From positions 11,966,001-12,030,000 of the forward strand of contig NC_064212.1 in the NCBI RefSeq assembly GCF_023101765.2: a DNA stretch of 64,000 bases, given 5' to 3'. This DNA is from Spodoptera frugiperda. Lineage: Eukaryota; Arthropoda; Insecta; Lepidoptera; Noctuidae. Below the pieces are notes generated by a model, which worked only from the letters and a program-made list of their open reading frames with translations, had not been told where the DNA came from and made no database searches. This document shows positions 11,565-22,689 of this stretch, piece after piece. Each line of letters starts with the position of its first letter. Within the stretch, counting starts at the first letter, position 1. The translations under genes and the position numbers were made by a program.

Positions 11565-11690
11565 TGCATTTTTTTATATCTCTGATGGTAAGTGATAATG
11601 CGACCTACGATGGAGCACGTCTGCCCATAAGCAACCTATTCACTTGGGCTTTGAAGACACCCAGTAGTTAGTAGTTGAATTTGTGTTCCG
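11565..11690 (-). mobile_element. Retroelement tail fragment
   Basis: The plus strand reads GATGGTAAGTGATAATGCG, GATGGAGCACGTCTGCCC and TTGAAGACACCCAG. This order is familiar from 3' ends of lepidopteran non-LTR elements. The strand is uncertain and there is no coding capacity. Confidence 0.4.
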
Positions 11691-11771
11691 CCTAACTAAC
11701 GCAACTTGTTAAGCTCGTTATTTATACATATGCCAATTAACTGAATGTAAACAATACCTGTTGATAATACT

Positions 11772-11817
11772 ACCTGTCGGCAACGTGTGAATCTGCAATA
11801 CTGGGATCACATGAGTG
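11772..11817 (+). repeat. Fragment resembling a type B unit
   Basis: ACCTGTCGGCAACGTG is followed by AATCTGCAATACTGGGATC and ACATGAG. This is the 3' half of a type B unit lying inside the type A region, which supports a link between the two types. Confidence 0.55.
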
Positions 11818-12132
11818 TTAAATGTTAGCAAAATGTACAGATAATTGGTTTCACATTTCAAAAAGAAATCCGAACAAACATTTTAAATTACAGAATTAAT
11901 TATCTCTTTTACTATTTACGATTTTAACGTAAATCAGATCAGCATAATTATGTATACTTTAAAAGAGTATCAAAGCCTCTAAAACTGTATAACGTGATTC
12001 TCGTAGCCATATAGCCACAGCTACGACCACAAAACAGATAAAATAACCTCTTTTATCCGTTCTATGCCTACGACAGATTTCGTAGCCAGTTGCTACGAAC
12101 TACGATATGTTTAAAAAGTAGCGTGTAGCTGA

Positions 12133-12215
12133 TTGCTACGTTGATTTCCGTAGCGACCATGAAACATGGTGAGGAAAGTTTCAGCGTACTGGTTATTTGT
12201 ACTAGGGTGGCATCT
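12133..12215 (+). repeat. Type A unit with a compensatory base pair
   Basis: ACCA (12156-12159) pairs with TGGT (12190-12193), where other units have ACCG with CGGT. The inner stem TGAAAC (12160-12165) pairs with GTTTCA (12178-12183). The bulge is GCGTAC. TGTACTAGGGTGGCAT follows. The two-sided change keeps the helix and is among the best covariation evidence in the window. Confidence 0.8.
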
Positions 12216-12508
12216 AATGAGGAAGGTAATATTTCAGGAAAAGCTTTATGGAAAGCGCCCATGTCATACGGACGTGGTGTAAGGATTGTACATTTGTTTA
12301 CACAGGTGAAGTAATAATAGTAGGGTTTTTGCAAAATATAATAAATTCGATTCATTTAAAAGTTAACAAATACTGACTGACTGACTAGTAACGATTTTAT
12401 AATCTATTTAAAAAAGAAAACAATCTTTTCATCTAGCCCGTATGAAACATACGAATTGGTGGATATGATGAACACTGAAACGACCTTTCTTCTCTTTTCC
12501 GTGGAAAC

Positions 12509-12567
12509 GACCGTGAAACGTTTAGAGAAAGGTTTCAGCGCTCCGGTCATACATACTAGGGTGGCAT
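12509..12567 (+). repeat. Type A unit, reference copy
   Basis: GACCG (12509-12513) pairs with CGGTC (12544-12548). TGAAAC pairs with GTTTCA across a 12-nt loop. The 3' bulge is GCGCTC. CATACTAGGGTGGCAT follows, then AAGGAAGG and AATTTCAG. Confidence 0.8.
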
Positions 12568-12612
12568 AAAACAAGGAAGGTAGAATTTCAGTTAAGGCTT
12601 TAGCAAGGATAG

Positions 12613-12722
12613 CTGTTGCTATGGTAACGCTGCGGCTACAACACGTCGTAGCTAGCGACCGCGACCGTGAAACGAACGAGGGAAGGCTTCAGCGCTCCGG
12701 TCATACATACCAGGGTAACATG
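12613..12722 (+). repeat. Type A unit with an extended upstream arm
   Basis: GTTGCTATGG and CGTAGCTAGCGACC precede GACCG (from 12663), which pairs with CGGTC (to 12702). The inner arms TGAA and TTCA pair. CATACCAGGGTAACATG follows, then AAGGAAGGTTGAATTTT. Confidence 0.75.
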
Positions 12723-12949
12723 TAATAAGGAAGGTTGAATTTTGGCTAAAGCTCTCGACCGCGGCGGAGGTGCTAACTATTGTAAGCCCAGGTTTCATCA
12801 CGATGTGTTTTTTTTTCGCCGTTTGTCAGTGATGTCTAAAATTAGTCCTAAAATATAAATAAGTCGGAAAAAGTCACATTGGTACTTGCCGCACTCTCGT
12901 GCATGAAACGCGGACGCCACATATCATAGTTTTATTACGATAAAACATA

Positions 12950-13060
12950 TTTTAACATCTACAAACATTTATCTCACTCACCCCATTCACTTCAGCCATT
13001 TTGACGTGAAGAAGTAACAAACAAACATACAAACTTTCGAATTTATATTATTAGTAGGAT
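12950..13060 (-). repeat. Dispersed repeat fragment
   Basis: On the minus strand it reads CGAAAGTTTGTATGTTTG, then CAAAATGGCTGAAGTG. This is the beginning of a common lepidopteran non-autonomous repeat. A similar piece is near 4110-4205. Confidence 0.4.
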
Positions 13061-13062
13061 CC

Positions 13063-13143
13063 ATAGCCGCAACGCTAACGCCCCTGTGACCGTCAAACGA
13101 CCACAAACCTCCGATACTCCGGTCACCTGTACTAGGAGAACAT
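13063..13143 (+). repeat. Type A unit
   Basis: GACCG (from 13088) pairs with CGGTC (to 13124). The inner arms are diverged (TCAAAC and CCTCCG). CTGTACTAGGAGAACAT ends the unit. Confidence 0.65.
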
Positions 13144-13629
13144 AATTCCAAGGAGGTAACTTCACAGGTACAAAGCTCGAGAAAAGCATATCGTACGCGA
13201 GTATTGATTTATTGCTATCTAGTAAAGACACGTGAAATAGCGATATAGGGCTATACAAGAGAAAGAGCGAGAGAAAACGTCCTGCTACAAATGACCGGGG
13301 GAAAAGTTCAATGACCCATAAGCAACACGTATCCACGGGTAAATGGTGTCACAAGCAGAGTTAACAAGATAAATAAATAATGTTTTCCATTAATAAAGAC
13401 GTATATTTATATCGTAAAATACCCGCCCACGTCCATACTTATGCACATTATTATAAGTTTAAAATATTATATTATCGAATTGCTGAAACTTAAAAAAATA
13501 TATGTTAAAAGCTTAAAATTTAATTACTGAATCAAAAGTAAATAAAAAAGAAATTTAACACCAGAAGTACTGATGGACAAAAATATCATTAAATTATTTA
13601 CGTATACGATGTTCATAAATTTTAATGTC

Positions 13630-14612
13630 ATTTAGTCCAGTCAAATAAGGTTAAATTAGGTAAGAATCTCGGAATGCGAGATACCCAGCTGTAATTTTGT
13701 ATATACTTGTATATTGACCCCCTAAAACTTGTCTCAAAACCTACATATGGTAGGGTGTAAGCAACCCTTAAAATTCAGGGTCAAAGGGCCCAAAAATCGT
13801 TTTTTTTGCGGTTTTTTCGAAATATCTCATTTCCTATGGGTTTTTGGTAATTGTATTTAATAACAATATTGTAGCATACAAAATTCTCTACAACTTTTGT
13901 ATAAACTTTTTTTTATACGGTGAACCGTTTTCGAGATAGAGGGCGGAAATATAATTGATTAAAAGAATTAAGAAAGTGGAAAATTAAGTGTGTTTTTATT
14001 AAAAATGTATCAATTCTTAAAAACTAATTATGATATCTCGTTCAAACCAATTTTCGTTGAAAGTTTTCATTAAAATCTACAGCATATATTTTTTTTAGTT
14101 TTCTTACTAACTTATTTTAAAAGTTAGGGGGCAGGACACATTCGATAGGCCTCATTTTTCCACTTTGGTAGCGTCTATCTTTCAAACGATTGATTTTGAC
14201 GAAAAATGGTTTTAGGAACCATGACGTATTTTTTTATGTCCTATCCATAGACAACCATCACGGATAGGTTATACGAAAAAAAAATTTTTTTCAAGAGATG
14301 CAGTGACCGCGCGCTCTCCGCCCTCAATCTCGAAAACGGTTCACCGTATAAAAAAAAAGTTTTAGAGAATTTTGTATGCTACAATATTGCTATAGAATAC
14401 AATTACCAAAAACCCATAGGAAATGAGTTATTTCGAAAAAACCGCAAAAATACGATTTTTGGGCCCTTTGACCCTGAATTTTAAGGGTTGCTTGCACCCT
14501 ACAATATGTAGGTTTTGAGACAAGTTTTAGGGGGTCAATATACAAGTATATACAAAATTACAGCTGGGTATCTCGAATTCCGAGGTGAATTCCTAAATTG
14601 ACTGGACTAAAT
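13630..14612. mobile_element. Foldback / terminal-inverted-repeat element of about 1 kb
   Basis: The ends are ATTTAGTCCAGTCAA and its complement TTGACTGGACTAAAT. Inside them, about 13675-13945 and 14318-14590 form long, nearly matching inverted arms, with GATACCCAGCTGTAATTTTG on one side and its complement on the other. The central 370 bp do not pair. There is no transposase frame, so it is non-autonomous. No clear target-site duplication could be fixed and the superfamily is not assigned. Confidence 0.85.
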
Positions 14613-14648
14613 ACCATAACAAATATTTGATGCTCCGCGACCTCAATT

Positions 14649-14705
14649 CGTAGCGATCGATTACCAAAGGCTTCGGCGCTCCGGTCAAACGTACTAGGAG
14701 AGCAT
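14649..14705 (+). repeat. Type A unit
   Basis: GTAGCGATCG and AAGGCTTCGGCGCTCCGGTC are followed by GTACTAGGAGAGCAT. It lies about 40 bp beyond the foldback element. Confidence 0.6.
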
Positions 14706-15114
14706 ACTGTTGAAGATATCATGAAAATATTCCTGTTAACTTATCAAGCTACAAAGGATTGAGGTAGGTCGAGTAAACAGTCCTAGTGCGCAGGTGCGAG
14801 ACATTACCGCACGGTACTAAATTGATGGTTGGCAGAATTGCAGGCGACAAAAAATACCTAGTTAATGATGAAAATGAAAAAAGTGTTTCTATTTAAGTGT
14901 TATGAATATGTTGTTAGTTTAAATTTTTAAATATATTGGCCTGAGTTTTAAGGTTAGTGGCTAGTTTGTTTTCGTTACGGTTTTTGTTATTTTTGTAGAC
15001 ACATTCATCAGAGAGCTAAGCTACGTTATAGTAAAGTAAATTAAAAATATCTACAACTTGTTTTAACTTGCACAGAAACCTTTAATGCTATCTATCAATA
15101 ACTTCTTGCGTAGA

Positions 15115-15205
15115 ATGATATCCTGGTACGCATGACCGGAGCGGTAAAACCTTGCCTCGCTCGTTTCACGGTCGCTACGTGGCGCGAGGCCACCGTAGCA
15201 ACGGT
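15115..15205 (-). repeat. Type A unit on the minus strand, well preserved
   Basis: On the minus strand GACCG pairs with CGGTC (15133-15172), and TGAAAC pairs with GTTTTA through one G-U wobble. The bulge is CCGCTC. GCGTACCAGGATATCAT follows and the upstream arms GTTGCTACGG and CGTAGCGACC are present. Confidence 0.75.
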
Positions 15206-15454
15206 CTACGAAAAATCGTAGCAAGGCTTTCTGCTACGGCTACGGCGACTTTTTCTTTTATCACTAACATTAATTGATTAAATTAAAAAAATATATTTAT
15301 AAAGACCATTTGAAGTGATTTTTTTTTATGATGAAAAAAGTAATACAACTTCAAAGTATTTTGGTGTATCTTTCTTTCACCATAAGATTGAGGTAATTTT
15401 CCTATGAACAAACATTCCGTTGCTCTTGCTTGCAAACATTTTGCTTGACAGATT

Positions 15455-15518
15455 TCCATGACGAACGTTATGCGGCTAAAACCTTCATGGCGCCGGTTAT
15501 ATTTACTAGGCAAACATA
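15455..15518 (+). repeat. Type A unit, diverged
   Basis: CCATGACGAACG, AAAACCTTCATGGCGCCGGTT and TTTACTAGGCAAACAT follow the family order. The CCGGT arm and terminal block are recognisable. Confidence 0.55.
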
Positions 15519-16013
15519 ATTCAAAGAATATCAACCCCGTTGGAAATTCAAGTAAAAGAGCTCGAAAGCACACATTAACATAGAGTTAGATAAAGACAGG
15601 TGATACGATTAATGTTTGTGTGCGAGCAAGATAGTAAAAAAAACACCAACATGTGCTATTTCCCTACCTTATCATTATTTTGTGCTAGGTAGAATTGGGT
15701 AAGACATTCGGGTTATAGTTTCACTATGAAGTTTTTAATAAAATGATTATAATTTATTTTCGTAGCATGCGTAGTAGTACGTGTTTCTTAACAAAACCGT
15801 TCTCAGACTTTCTGTACAATAACACTGAAATACAAAACAATCAAAGATATTATGATCTTAATGTAATTCAAATAATACGTATAATGTCATAATAACTTTT
15901 TTTTCTAATCAGCAGTTGCTAATAGTGACATCTATGTTTGTTATAGGGTACTACGTACAAGACTGCAAGGAAACTTTTGCTGCTGATATGTAAGTGAAAT
16001 AAATATAATTTTA

Positions 16014-16190
16014 CTAGCAAACCTGGCGAACTCCGTTTCGCCACCATGTCTTTTTTCCTAAATTTTTTTTTGCTATAAACCTCACGGAACCCGAGACCTT
16101 TCCAACAAATGCAAAACCATGGAAATTGGTTCGTGCGTTTTGGAGTTATAGCGTCAGGAAGGAAAACCCGACTTATTTTTATATAATAGA
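16014..16190 (-). mobile_element. Non-autonomous mini-Helitron (family H1)
   Basis: On the minus strand the element starts TCTATTATATAAAAATAAG and ends with a hairpin (GGCGAAACGGAGTTCGCC) followed by a short spacer and CTAG. It sits between an A and a T, as Helitrons do. It is 177 bp long with no coding capacity and must be moved by an autonomous rolling-circle transposase elsewhere. Other copies are at 16380, 18433, 44739 (interrupted), 55943 and 56148. Confidence 0.85.
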
Positions 16191-16379
16191 TTGTAATTCG
16201 CTAATTCAATCTAAGGGTGATGAGTTATTATTTTAAACACGTAACGTAATATTTTACTAGTGGAACATTTAAAAAATATTATTTGTAATACACACAGCAA
16301 GTTACTAACACAGAATCTAGTTAGGCATAAAGTATGGAAAATGAGCATCAAAATAATGTAATTATATTTTTATATCAAA

Positions 16380-16557
16380 CTAGCAAACCTGGCGAACTCC
16401 GTTTCGCCACCATGATTTTTTTTTCTTGAATTTTCTTAGCTATAAACCTCACAGAACCCGAGACCTTTCCAACGAATGCAAAACCGTGGAAATCGGTTCG
16501 TGCGTTCTGGAGTTATAGCGTCAGGAAGGAAAACCCGACTTATTTTTATATAATAGA
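16380..16557 (-). mobile_element. Non-autonomous mini-Helitron (family H1)
   Basis: It is nearly identical to the copy at 16014-16190 and in the same orientation, 190 bp away. It has TC...CTAG ends with the terminal hairpin. Confidence 0.85.
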
Positions 16558-16807
16558 TTAACTTCAAACTAAACTAAGAACTGTTATTTTACTACATGTA
16601 ATTCATAGATGGCGTTGCAAGCAGCAGTATTCATATTTATTTTATGGCAATTATCATAACTAATTCAAACAAAGTACGTATAATATTTTGTATTAATTTA
16701 ACATAAAATATTGTGAATTAATTATCGGTAATAGAAAGACCGAAGAAAATGTAAGACTTGTTTGTTAATTCGGGCGGTAGCCGGTAGGGCGGCGCGGCGG
16801 TGACGTC

Positions 16808-16895
16808 ATGTTGCTAAGCGTTGGTACGTGATTTCAGTAACAACGATAATGGTCCCAAAGTCTTCCACGCTTCGATCCAAAGTACTAGGCCATTA
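16808..16895 (+). repeat. Type A unit, diverged
   Basis: TGTTGCTAAGCGTTGG provides the upstream arm. TCTTCCACGCTTCGATCCAA and AGTACTAGGCCATTAG follow. The inner stem is degraded. Confidence 0.5.
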
Positions 16896-17501
16896 GAAAC
16901 ATGAAGAAGTTCAATATTCAATGAAAGCACATATCAACGATGATTCAAATATTGAAGCAAACGGGTACGGATAGAGTTCTATAAATTGTATTACGTTTAA
17001 CTTAATTTATAAAAGAGCTGGGCAGAGATATCTAAATAATTTATTTTACGGAATTGTTACTAAACAATGCCGTGAGTAGCATTAATAATTAATTCAGTAG
17101 TTGTTAAAACTCTTTAAATCTAGGGGAAAAAAATGTAACTTAATCAGCATACATATGAATTAATAAAATAAGTATAATAATATAATTAAAGCAAGCAAGA
17201 GGCCTCAAAAATAGGTACACTACTATTTTTATGGAAATAAAATTATCATCATTAAGTAAGGTTTCCAATTGATCCGTAGACGTAGGTCTACGAAACCTCT
17301 AAGCGCTACGGCGTAGCACTATCGACGTTTACTTGCAATTGTTTATTTTTTTATTAAAATAGTTACTAATCTCATAATTTGTCACCATATTCTAATCAAT
17401 AAACAAAAGAAAAGCTAATCAAAATAGTACCAGTTGTTAATGTTGTTGTTGTTATAACAGAGACGAGTTCAAAATATCCTACAAACAAACTTTACTCAGC
17501 T

Positions 17502-17581
17502 CGGTGACCGAATGACGTCAGCAATGACGTAATAGTTGCTAAAACCTTCAGTATTCCGGTAAAGTGTAATAGGAGAGCATG
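17502..17581 (+). repeat. Type A unit
   Basis: TCGGTGACCGAATGACG could pair locally. It is followed by AAAACCTTCAGTATTCCGGT and TGTAATAGGAGAGCATG. Confidence 0.55.
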
Positions 17582-18432
17582 AGTAGTGAGGAAATGTTTT
17601 CCACGTCTATGAAACGTCATAGATAGGAGGGTAAGGGATGGAAAATAGGGGTTGATGCTTCTGTCTCATTTAAATCGATAGGGGGTGTGGCGTTCAACGG
17701 CAGACCGGTCGCGTTCGTGAGAACTAACTCAATGATGAATGAATGTGTAGAAAAGGATAGAGTGTTGTGGGTTTTTAATTATATGGTTTGCTGATGCCCG
17801 CAGCTTAGCTCGCGTGGTTTACGGACTTTTTGATCTTTGGTTTACGGATTTTCCTTAGTACATCAGCTTACCTGCCAATAAAATTCCCATCTAAATTGTT
17901 CCAGACATTTCAGAGATTAACCGCAACAGATAAACAAAAATGTTAAAGTATATTATTTCGGTGTTTAAATCGTATGAATATTCGGTTATACTAATATTAT
18001 AAATAGACACTCCAATTTTATATTGTAGACCAAATAGATTTCATTTTAACATAATTAAAAATAATAATTGTATTTCCTAAGATTTTTGGCGGTGCAGTCT
18101 TTGAATAACACATTTGGCTCCGCTGAATCTAATTGAGGACAGCGATATGGATAGGAATCAGATATTGTAATACTCTTTCATTTTATGCTGCTCTAGTACT
18201 GAAGATTCACAATTTTCAAACAGGTCGTATCCAACAAGTGAATTTCATTTGACAGAATATTTTTGAGATTGTTAGGTGTCGCTAGATTTAACACCAGAAC
18301 TATTAGAATTTATTTGTTGTTTCGGTTTTAATTTAATTACGTACGACACAGGCACATGACATCAGTTTATTTTTCAAACAAATAAAGCCTTCAGACTTAA
18401 CACTAAAAATGTTTTATAGCAATGCAAGCTTA
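17582..18432. other. No feature recognised
   Basis: AT-rich sequence without a supported gene, tandem repeat or complete element. Confidence 0.5.
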
Positions 18433-18631
18433 TCTATTATATAAAAATAAGTCGGGTTTTCCTTCCTGACGCTATAACTCCAGAATGCACGAACCGATTT
18501 CCACGGTTTTGCATTCGTTGGAAAGGTCTCGGGCTCCGTGAGGTTTATAGCAAAAAAAAAACAGGAAAAATTTAAGAAAAAAGCCATCATCATCCTTCTG
18601 ATTATATCCCGGAGTTCGCCGGGTTTGCTAG
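18433..18631 (+). mobile_element. Non-autonomous mini-Helitron (family H1)
   Basis: Starts TCTATTATATAAAAATAAG after an A and ends GGGTTTGCTAG before a T. The terminal hairpin is degenerate (GGAGTTCGCC keeps only one arm clearly). A short internal frame has no known domain. Confidence 0.82.
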
Positions 18632-18669
18632 TTGCATATAAACCACTTTTCCTTTCACTACACCATAGT

Positions 18670-18748
18670 CCGTTGCTACATGACGTCACAAATGACGTAA
18701 TGGGTGTGGGTCCCTTCATGTTTAAAAAGTAAAGTACTAGGGTGGCAT
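18670..18748 (+). repeat. Type A unit, diverged
   Basis: CCGTTGCTACATGACGTC is followed by GTCCCTTCATG and AAGTACTAGGGTGGCATAA. The terminal block is well kept. Confidence 0.5.
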
Positions 18749-18848
18749 AATCCATAAGGAGAATGATGCATGTGTTCTGGCTGCACCGAGTGCGCGCGCC
18801 AGTTCAAAAGTTGGAAACTCGTCCGTGCAAAATGAATCCCAATCGCAG

Positions 18849-18898
18849 GTGAGGGCTTCATCGGGGGAGAGTTTTCATGAAGTTACTAAGGCTGCATA
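18849..18898 (+). repeat. Type A unit, degenerate
   Basis: GAGGGCTTCATCGGGG is followed by AGTTACTAAGGCTGCAT. This is the last type A-like unit before the type B array. Confidence 0.4.
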
Positions 18899-20383
18899 TT
18901 CGTTAAAGAGTCAATGGATACACATGCGGTTATGGCATTGAATGAAAAATGGTTTCCTACTTGTAATGTGAACTTCGCGCTTGTTTCTATTTTAGTTTTC
19001 TTGCATTTGTATTATGCTTTGGTTTTAATTTAGTTTTATTTGTCTGATACACATATTACTTGTAATAAATTGTGATAAATAATATAAGTGGGTATAAATA
19101 TTATACGGGTAATAACGAAACAAAATTTTATTAAAATAAAAAAAAAAAATATTAAGCCATAATACTACGTTAAAAAAAACCTCATATTTGTTTTTCTTTT
19201 TTGTACAAAATGTAAACTTATAATGATAAATGATGAATCATATTTATTTCTGCAATATAACATTTTTAAACGTCAATCTTTAAAATAACTAGATGAGGCC
19301 GGCATTTCCTATCCGACTGCTCTAAGAAGAATGCCGAAACAAACTCAGAGGTCAATGATTTGCTGAATATAAGTTGCACTTATAAACAAAGTTTACGATA
19401 AAGTTTCACAAGTTGTTACCACCTGTTTGATAAGACCTGTCGAATGAGTACGACTCTACGTTACTAGAACTACATACATTGAAAGAGGTCATCTCAGCAT
19501 TTGGTTCGCTATCATCATCCATTGGCAACCTGTTACATACAACTTGTCGGATAGCAGTGATTCTAAAATACTAAGATACTATAAGCTGAAGGAGCATAAC
19601 ATAGGGCACGGTCGTAGAAATCCACTTGTTGGCTACAACCTGTCAGATAAACACGATTCTATACTGCTAGGACAACATGAGCTGCAAGAGTATCTCCATA
19701 TCTTGAGTATGAATGAATGCACCTGTTGGCTACAACCTGTCAGATACATACGCTTGTGTAGTATCAAGATAACATGAGCTGAAAGAGTATCTTCATATCT
19801 GCCGTTGGAACGAATGCACCTGTTGGCTACAACCTGTCAGATGAATATGATTCTATACTACCAAGATTCCAGAAGCTGAAAGAGTATATCTTCATCTGCG
19901 TAGGAATGAATGCACCTGTTGGCTACAACCTGTCAGATGAATATGATTCTATGGTACCAAGATAACATGAACTGAAAGAGTATCTTTATATCTAGCGTAG
20001 GACTGAATGCACCTGTTGGCTACAACCTGTCAGATGAATATGATTCTATGGTACCAAGATAGCATGAACTGAAAGAGTATCTTTATATCTAGCGTAGGAC
20101 TGAATGCACCTGTTGGCTACAACCTGTCAGATGAATATGATTCTATAGTGCTAGGACAACATGAGCTGCAAGAGTATCTTCATCTAGTGCAGGAAGGAAT
20201 GCACCGGTTGGCTACAACCTGTCAGACAAATGCCTCTGGTAGTGCTAGGGCATCATGATCTAAAAGAGTATTTTCTGTATATTGTGGTAGGCATTAATGC
20301 ACCTGTTAGCCATAATCTGTCAGAAGAATATGATTATAATATAGCGCTAGAGCTCAGAATAACATGAGCTGACTACGAAATAG

Positions 20384-20505
20384 TGTTTTTCCCGCATCCT
20401 CATAACCACTTGTAAGACGCAAAACCAGGGTTGTTTTAAGTCAGTAAGAGTCTGACAGTCTGTCGTCCTCTCAATGTGAGGATATTTCTTAATAAAGGCA
20501 TAAGT
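20384..20505. repeat. Higher-order module with a noctuid-type repeat fragment, copy 1
   Basis: GTTTTTCCCGCATCC, AAAACCAGGGTTGTTTTAAG, TCAGTAAGAGTCTGACAG and GTCGTCCTCTCAATGTGAGG recur at about 21905-22030, with derivatives near 23010-23130 and 25480-25560. It appears to be an antisense copy of the dispersed repeat at 37335-37485, carried along by array duplication. Confidence 0.6.
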
Positions 20506-20628
20506 TTACCTATTGGCTACAATTTGTCAGAAATATACGTTCTATTATGCTAAAACAGCATTAGCTGAAAGTAGCTGAAAAGTAACTACGAATCAAGCGT
20601 GGATATAGTTTTTTTTTATAAAAAAACC

Positions 20629-20800
20629 TTCCCCGCTCTAAGATTTTCTCCTGTGTCCTGGGTGCATTTACAAACATATAAGTACATACATGACGCCCAG
20701 ACCCGAAACAACAATATATGAATCACATAAAGAGTTTTGCGTGCGGCAATCAAACCCGCTATACGTCGCGCGGTAGCCGGTTGCCCAGTCACAGCATTAA
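20629..20800 (-). mobile_element. tRNA-derived SINE, copy 1 in the type B array
   Basis: On the minus strand a tRNA-like head with GACTGGGCAACCGG and a B-box-like GGGTTTGATTGCCGCACG precedes the SINE body, which ends AATCTTAGAGCGGGG. A second copy lies about 1.5 kb away inside a duplicated block. Confidence 0.7.
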
Positions 20801-21320
20801 CCACAGGCATCAACCGTGTAGCTATACAACCACAACCTGTCGGATAATATGATTCTGCAATAATAGGACCACATGAGACTAAAGAGTTTCTTCATATCTA
20901 GCGCAAGAATGAATGCACCTGTTGGCGACAACCTGTCAGAAGAATATGATTCTATAGTGCAAGGACACCAAGAGTTAAAAGAGTATCTTCATGTCTGCCG
21001 TAAATATGAATGAATACACCTGTTGACTACAACCTGTCGATATGATTCTTTAATGCCAGGACAACATGAACCGAAAGAGTATTTTCATATTTATCGTAAG
21101 AAGGAATGCACCTGTTGGCTACAACCTGTCAGACAAAATGACTCTGGTAGTTCTAGGACAACATGAGCTAAAAGAGTATCTTCGTTCTTGATGCCTTCCA
21201 TAGTATTGTGATAGAATGAATGAACGCACCTGTTGGCTACAACCTGTCAGATGAATATGATTCTATGGTACCAAGATAGCATGAACTGAAAGAGTATCTT
21301 CATATCTAGCGTAGGACTGA

Positions 21321-21413
21321 ATGCACCTGTTGGCTACAACCTGTCAGATGAATGCACCTGTTGGCGACAACCTGTCAGATGAATGCACCTGTTGGCTACA
21401 ACCTGTCAGATGA
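21321..21413 (+). repeat. Hairpin-only 31-bp short units in tandem
   Basis: Three successive units of 31 bp contain only the CACCTGTTGGC...CAACCTGTC hairpin and ATGAATG, without the rest of the type B unit. Similar short runs lie near 21480-21541, 23550-23610, 24789-24880 and 28020-28110. Confidence 0.8.
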
Positions 21414-22153
21414 ATATGATTCTATGGTACCAAGATAGCATGAACTGAAAGAGTATCTTCATATCTAGCGTAGGACTGAATGCACCTGTTGGCTACAACC
21501 TGTCAGATGAATGCACCTATTGGCTACAACCTGTCAGATGAATATGATTCTATAGTACCAAGACTCCAGGACCTGAAAGAGTTTCTTCATATCTGCCGTT
21601 GGAACGAATGCACCTGTTGGCTACAACCTGTCAGATGAATATGATTCTATACTGCTAGGATAACATGAGCTGCAAGAGTGTCTTCATATCTAGAGTAGGA
21701 ATGAATGCACCTGTTGGCTACAACCTGTCAGATGAATATGATTCTATAGTGCTAGGATAACATGAGCTGCAAGAGTATCCTTATCTAGTGCCGGAAGGAA
21801 TGCACCTGTTGGCTACAACCTGTCAGAAGAATATGATTATAATATAGCGCTAGAGCTCAGAATAACATGAGCTGAAAGAGTATCACATTATCGGGGACTA
21901 CGAAATAGTGTTTTTCCCGCATCCACTTGTAAGACGCAAAACCAGGGTTGTTTTAAGTCAGTAAGAGTCTGACAGTCTGTCGTCCCCTCAATGTGAGGTG
22001 TCTCCATGAGGATATTCCTTAATAAAGGCATAAGTTTACCTATTGCCTACAATTTGTCAGAAATACCTATATGCTAAAACAGCATTAGCTGAAAGTAGCT
22101 GAAAAAGTGAATACGAATCAAGCGTGGATATAGTATTTTTTATAAAAAAAACT

Positions 22154-22325
22154 TCCCCGCTCTAGGATTTTCTCCTGTGTCCTGGGTGCATTTACAAACA
22201 TATAAGTTTACATACACGACACCCAGACCCGAAACAACAATTTATGGATCACACAAAGAGTTGCTCCGTGCGGCAATCGAACCCGCTACACGTTGCGCGG
22301 CAGCCGGTTGCCCAGCCACATCATC
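22154..22325 (-). mobile_element. tRNA-derived SINE, copy 2 in the type B array
   Basis: It is almost the same as the copy at 20629-20800, with the B box better preserved (GGGTTCGATTGCCGCACG on the minus strand). The flanking array sequence is duplicated with it, so it arose by segmental duplication rather than by a second insertion. Confidence 0.72.
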
Positions 22326-22689
22326 AACCGTGTAGCTTACAACAACAACCTGTCAGGCAAAATGATTCTGCAATAATAGGACAACATGAGACGAAAGAGT
22401 ATCTTCATATTTAGGGTAAGAATGAATGCACCTGTTGGCTAACAACCTGTCAGAAGAATATGATTGTATGATACTAGGACACCAAGAGTTAAAAGAGTAT
22501 CTTCATATCTACAGTATATACGAATGAATACACCTGTTGACTACAACCTGTCCGATGAATTTGATTCTTTAACGCCAGGACAACATGAACAGAAAGAGTA
22601 TTTTCATATTAATTATCGTAAGAAGATTGCACCTGTTGGCTACAACCTGTTAGACAAGTATGATTCTACAGTGCTAGATACTCTACTCA

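Larger units (their letters stand above)
6795..18898. repeat. Dispersed array of type A stem-loop units
   Basis: About 25 diverged units of roughly 60-110 bp are scattered every 150-900 bp. A typical unit has an upstream arm GTTGCTAC pairing with GTAGCGAC, then GACCGTGAAAC, a loop of about 12 nt, GTTTCA, a 6-nt bulge (GCGCTC or a variant) and CGGTC, then a block close to TACTAGGATAACATG. Many are followed by a purine-rich AAGGAAGG stretch, an AATTTCAG block and AAAGCTT. Most lie on the plus strand. Units at 7772-7825 and 15115-15205 are on the minus strand. The units are not coding. Their structure suggests RNA or DNA hairpins. The function is unknown. Confidence 0.8.

Noticed and set aside
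20616..20813. Possible tRNA gene (B-box-like sequence)
   Set aside because: The tRNA-like head is part of a SINE that recurs in the window and does not fold into a full cloverleaf with an acceptor stem by inspection.
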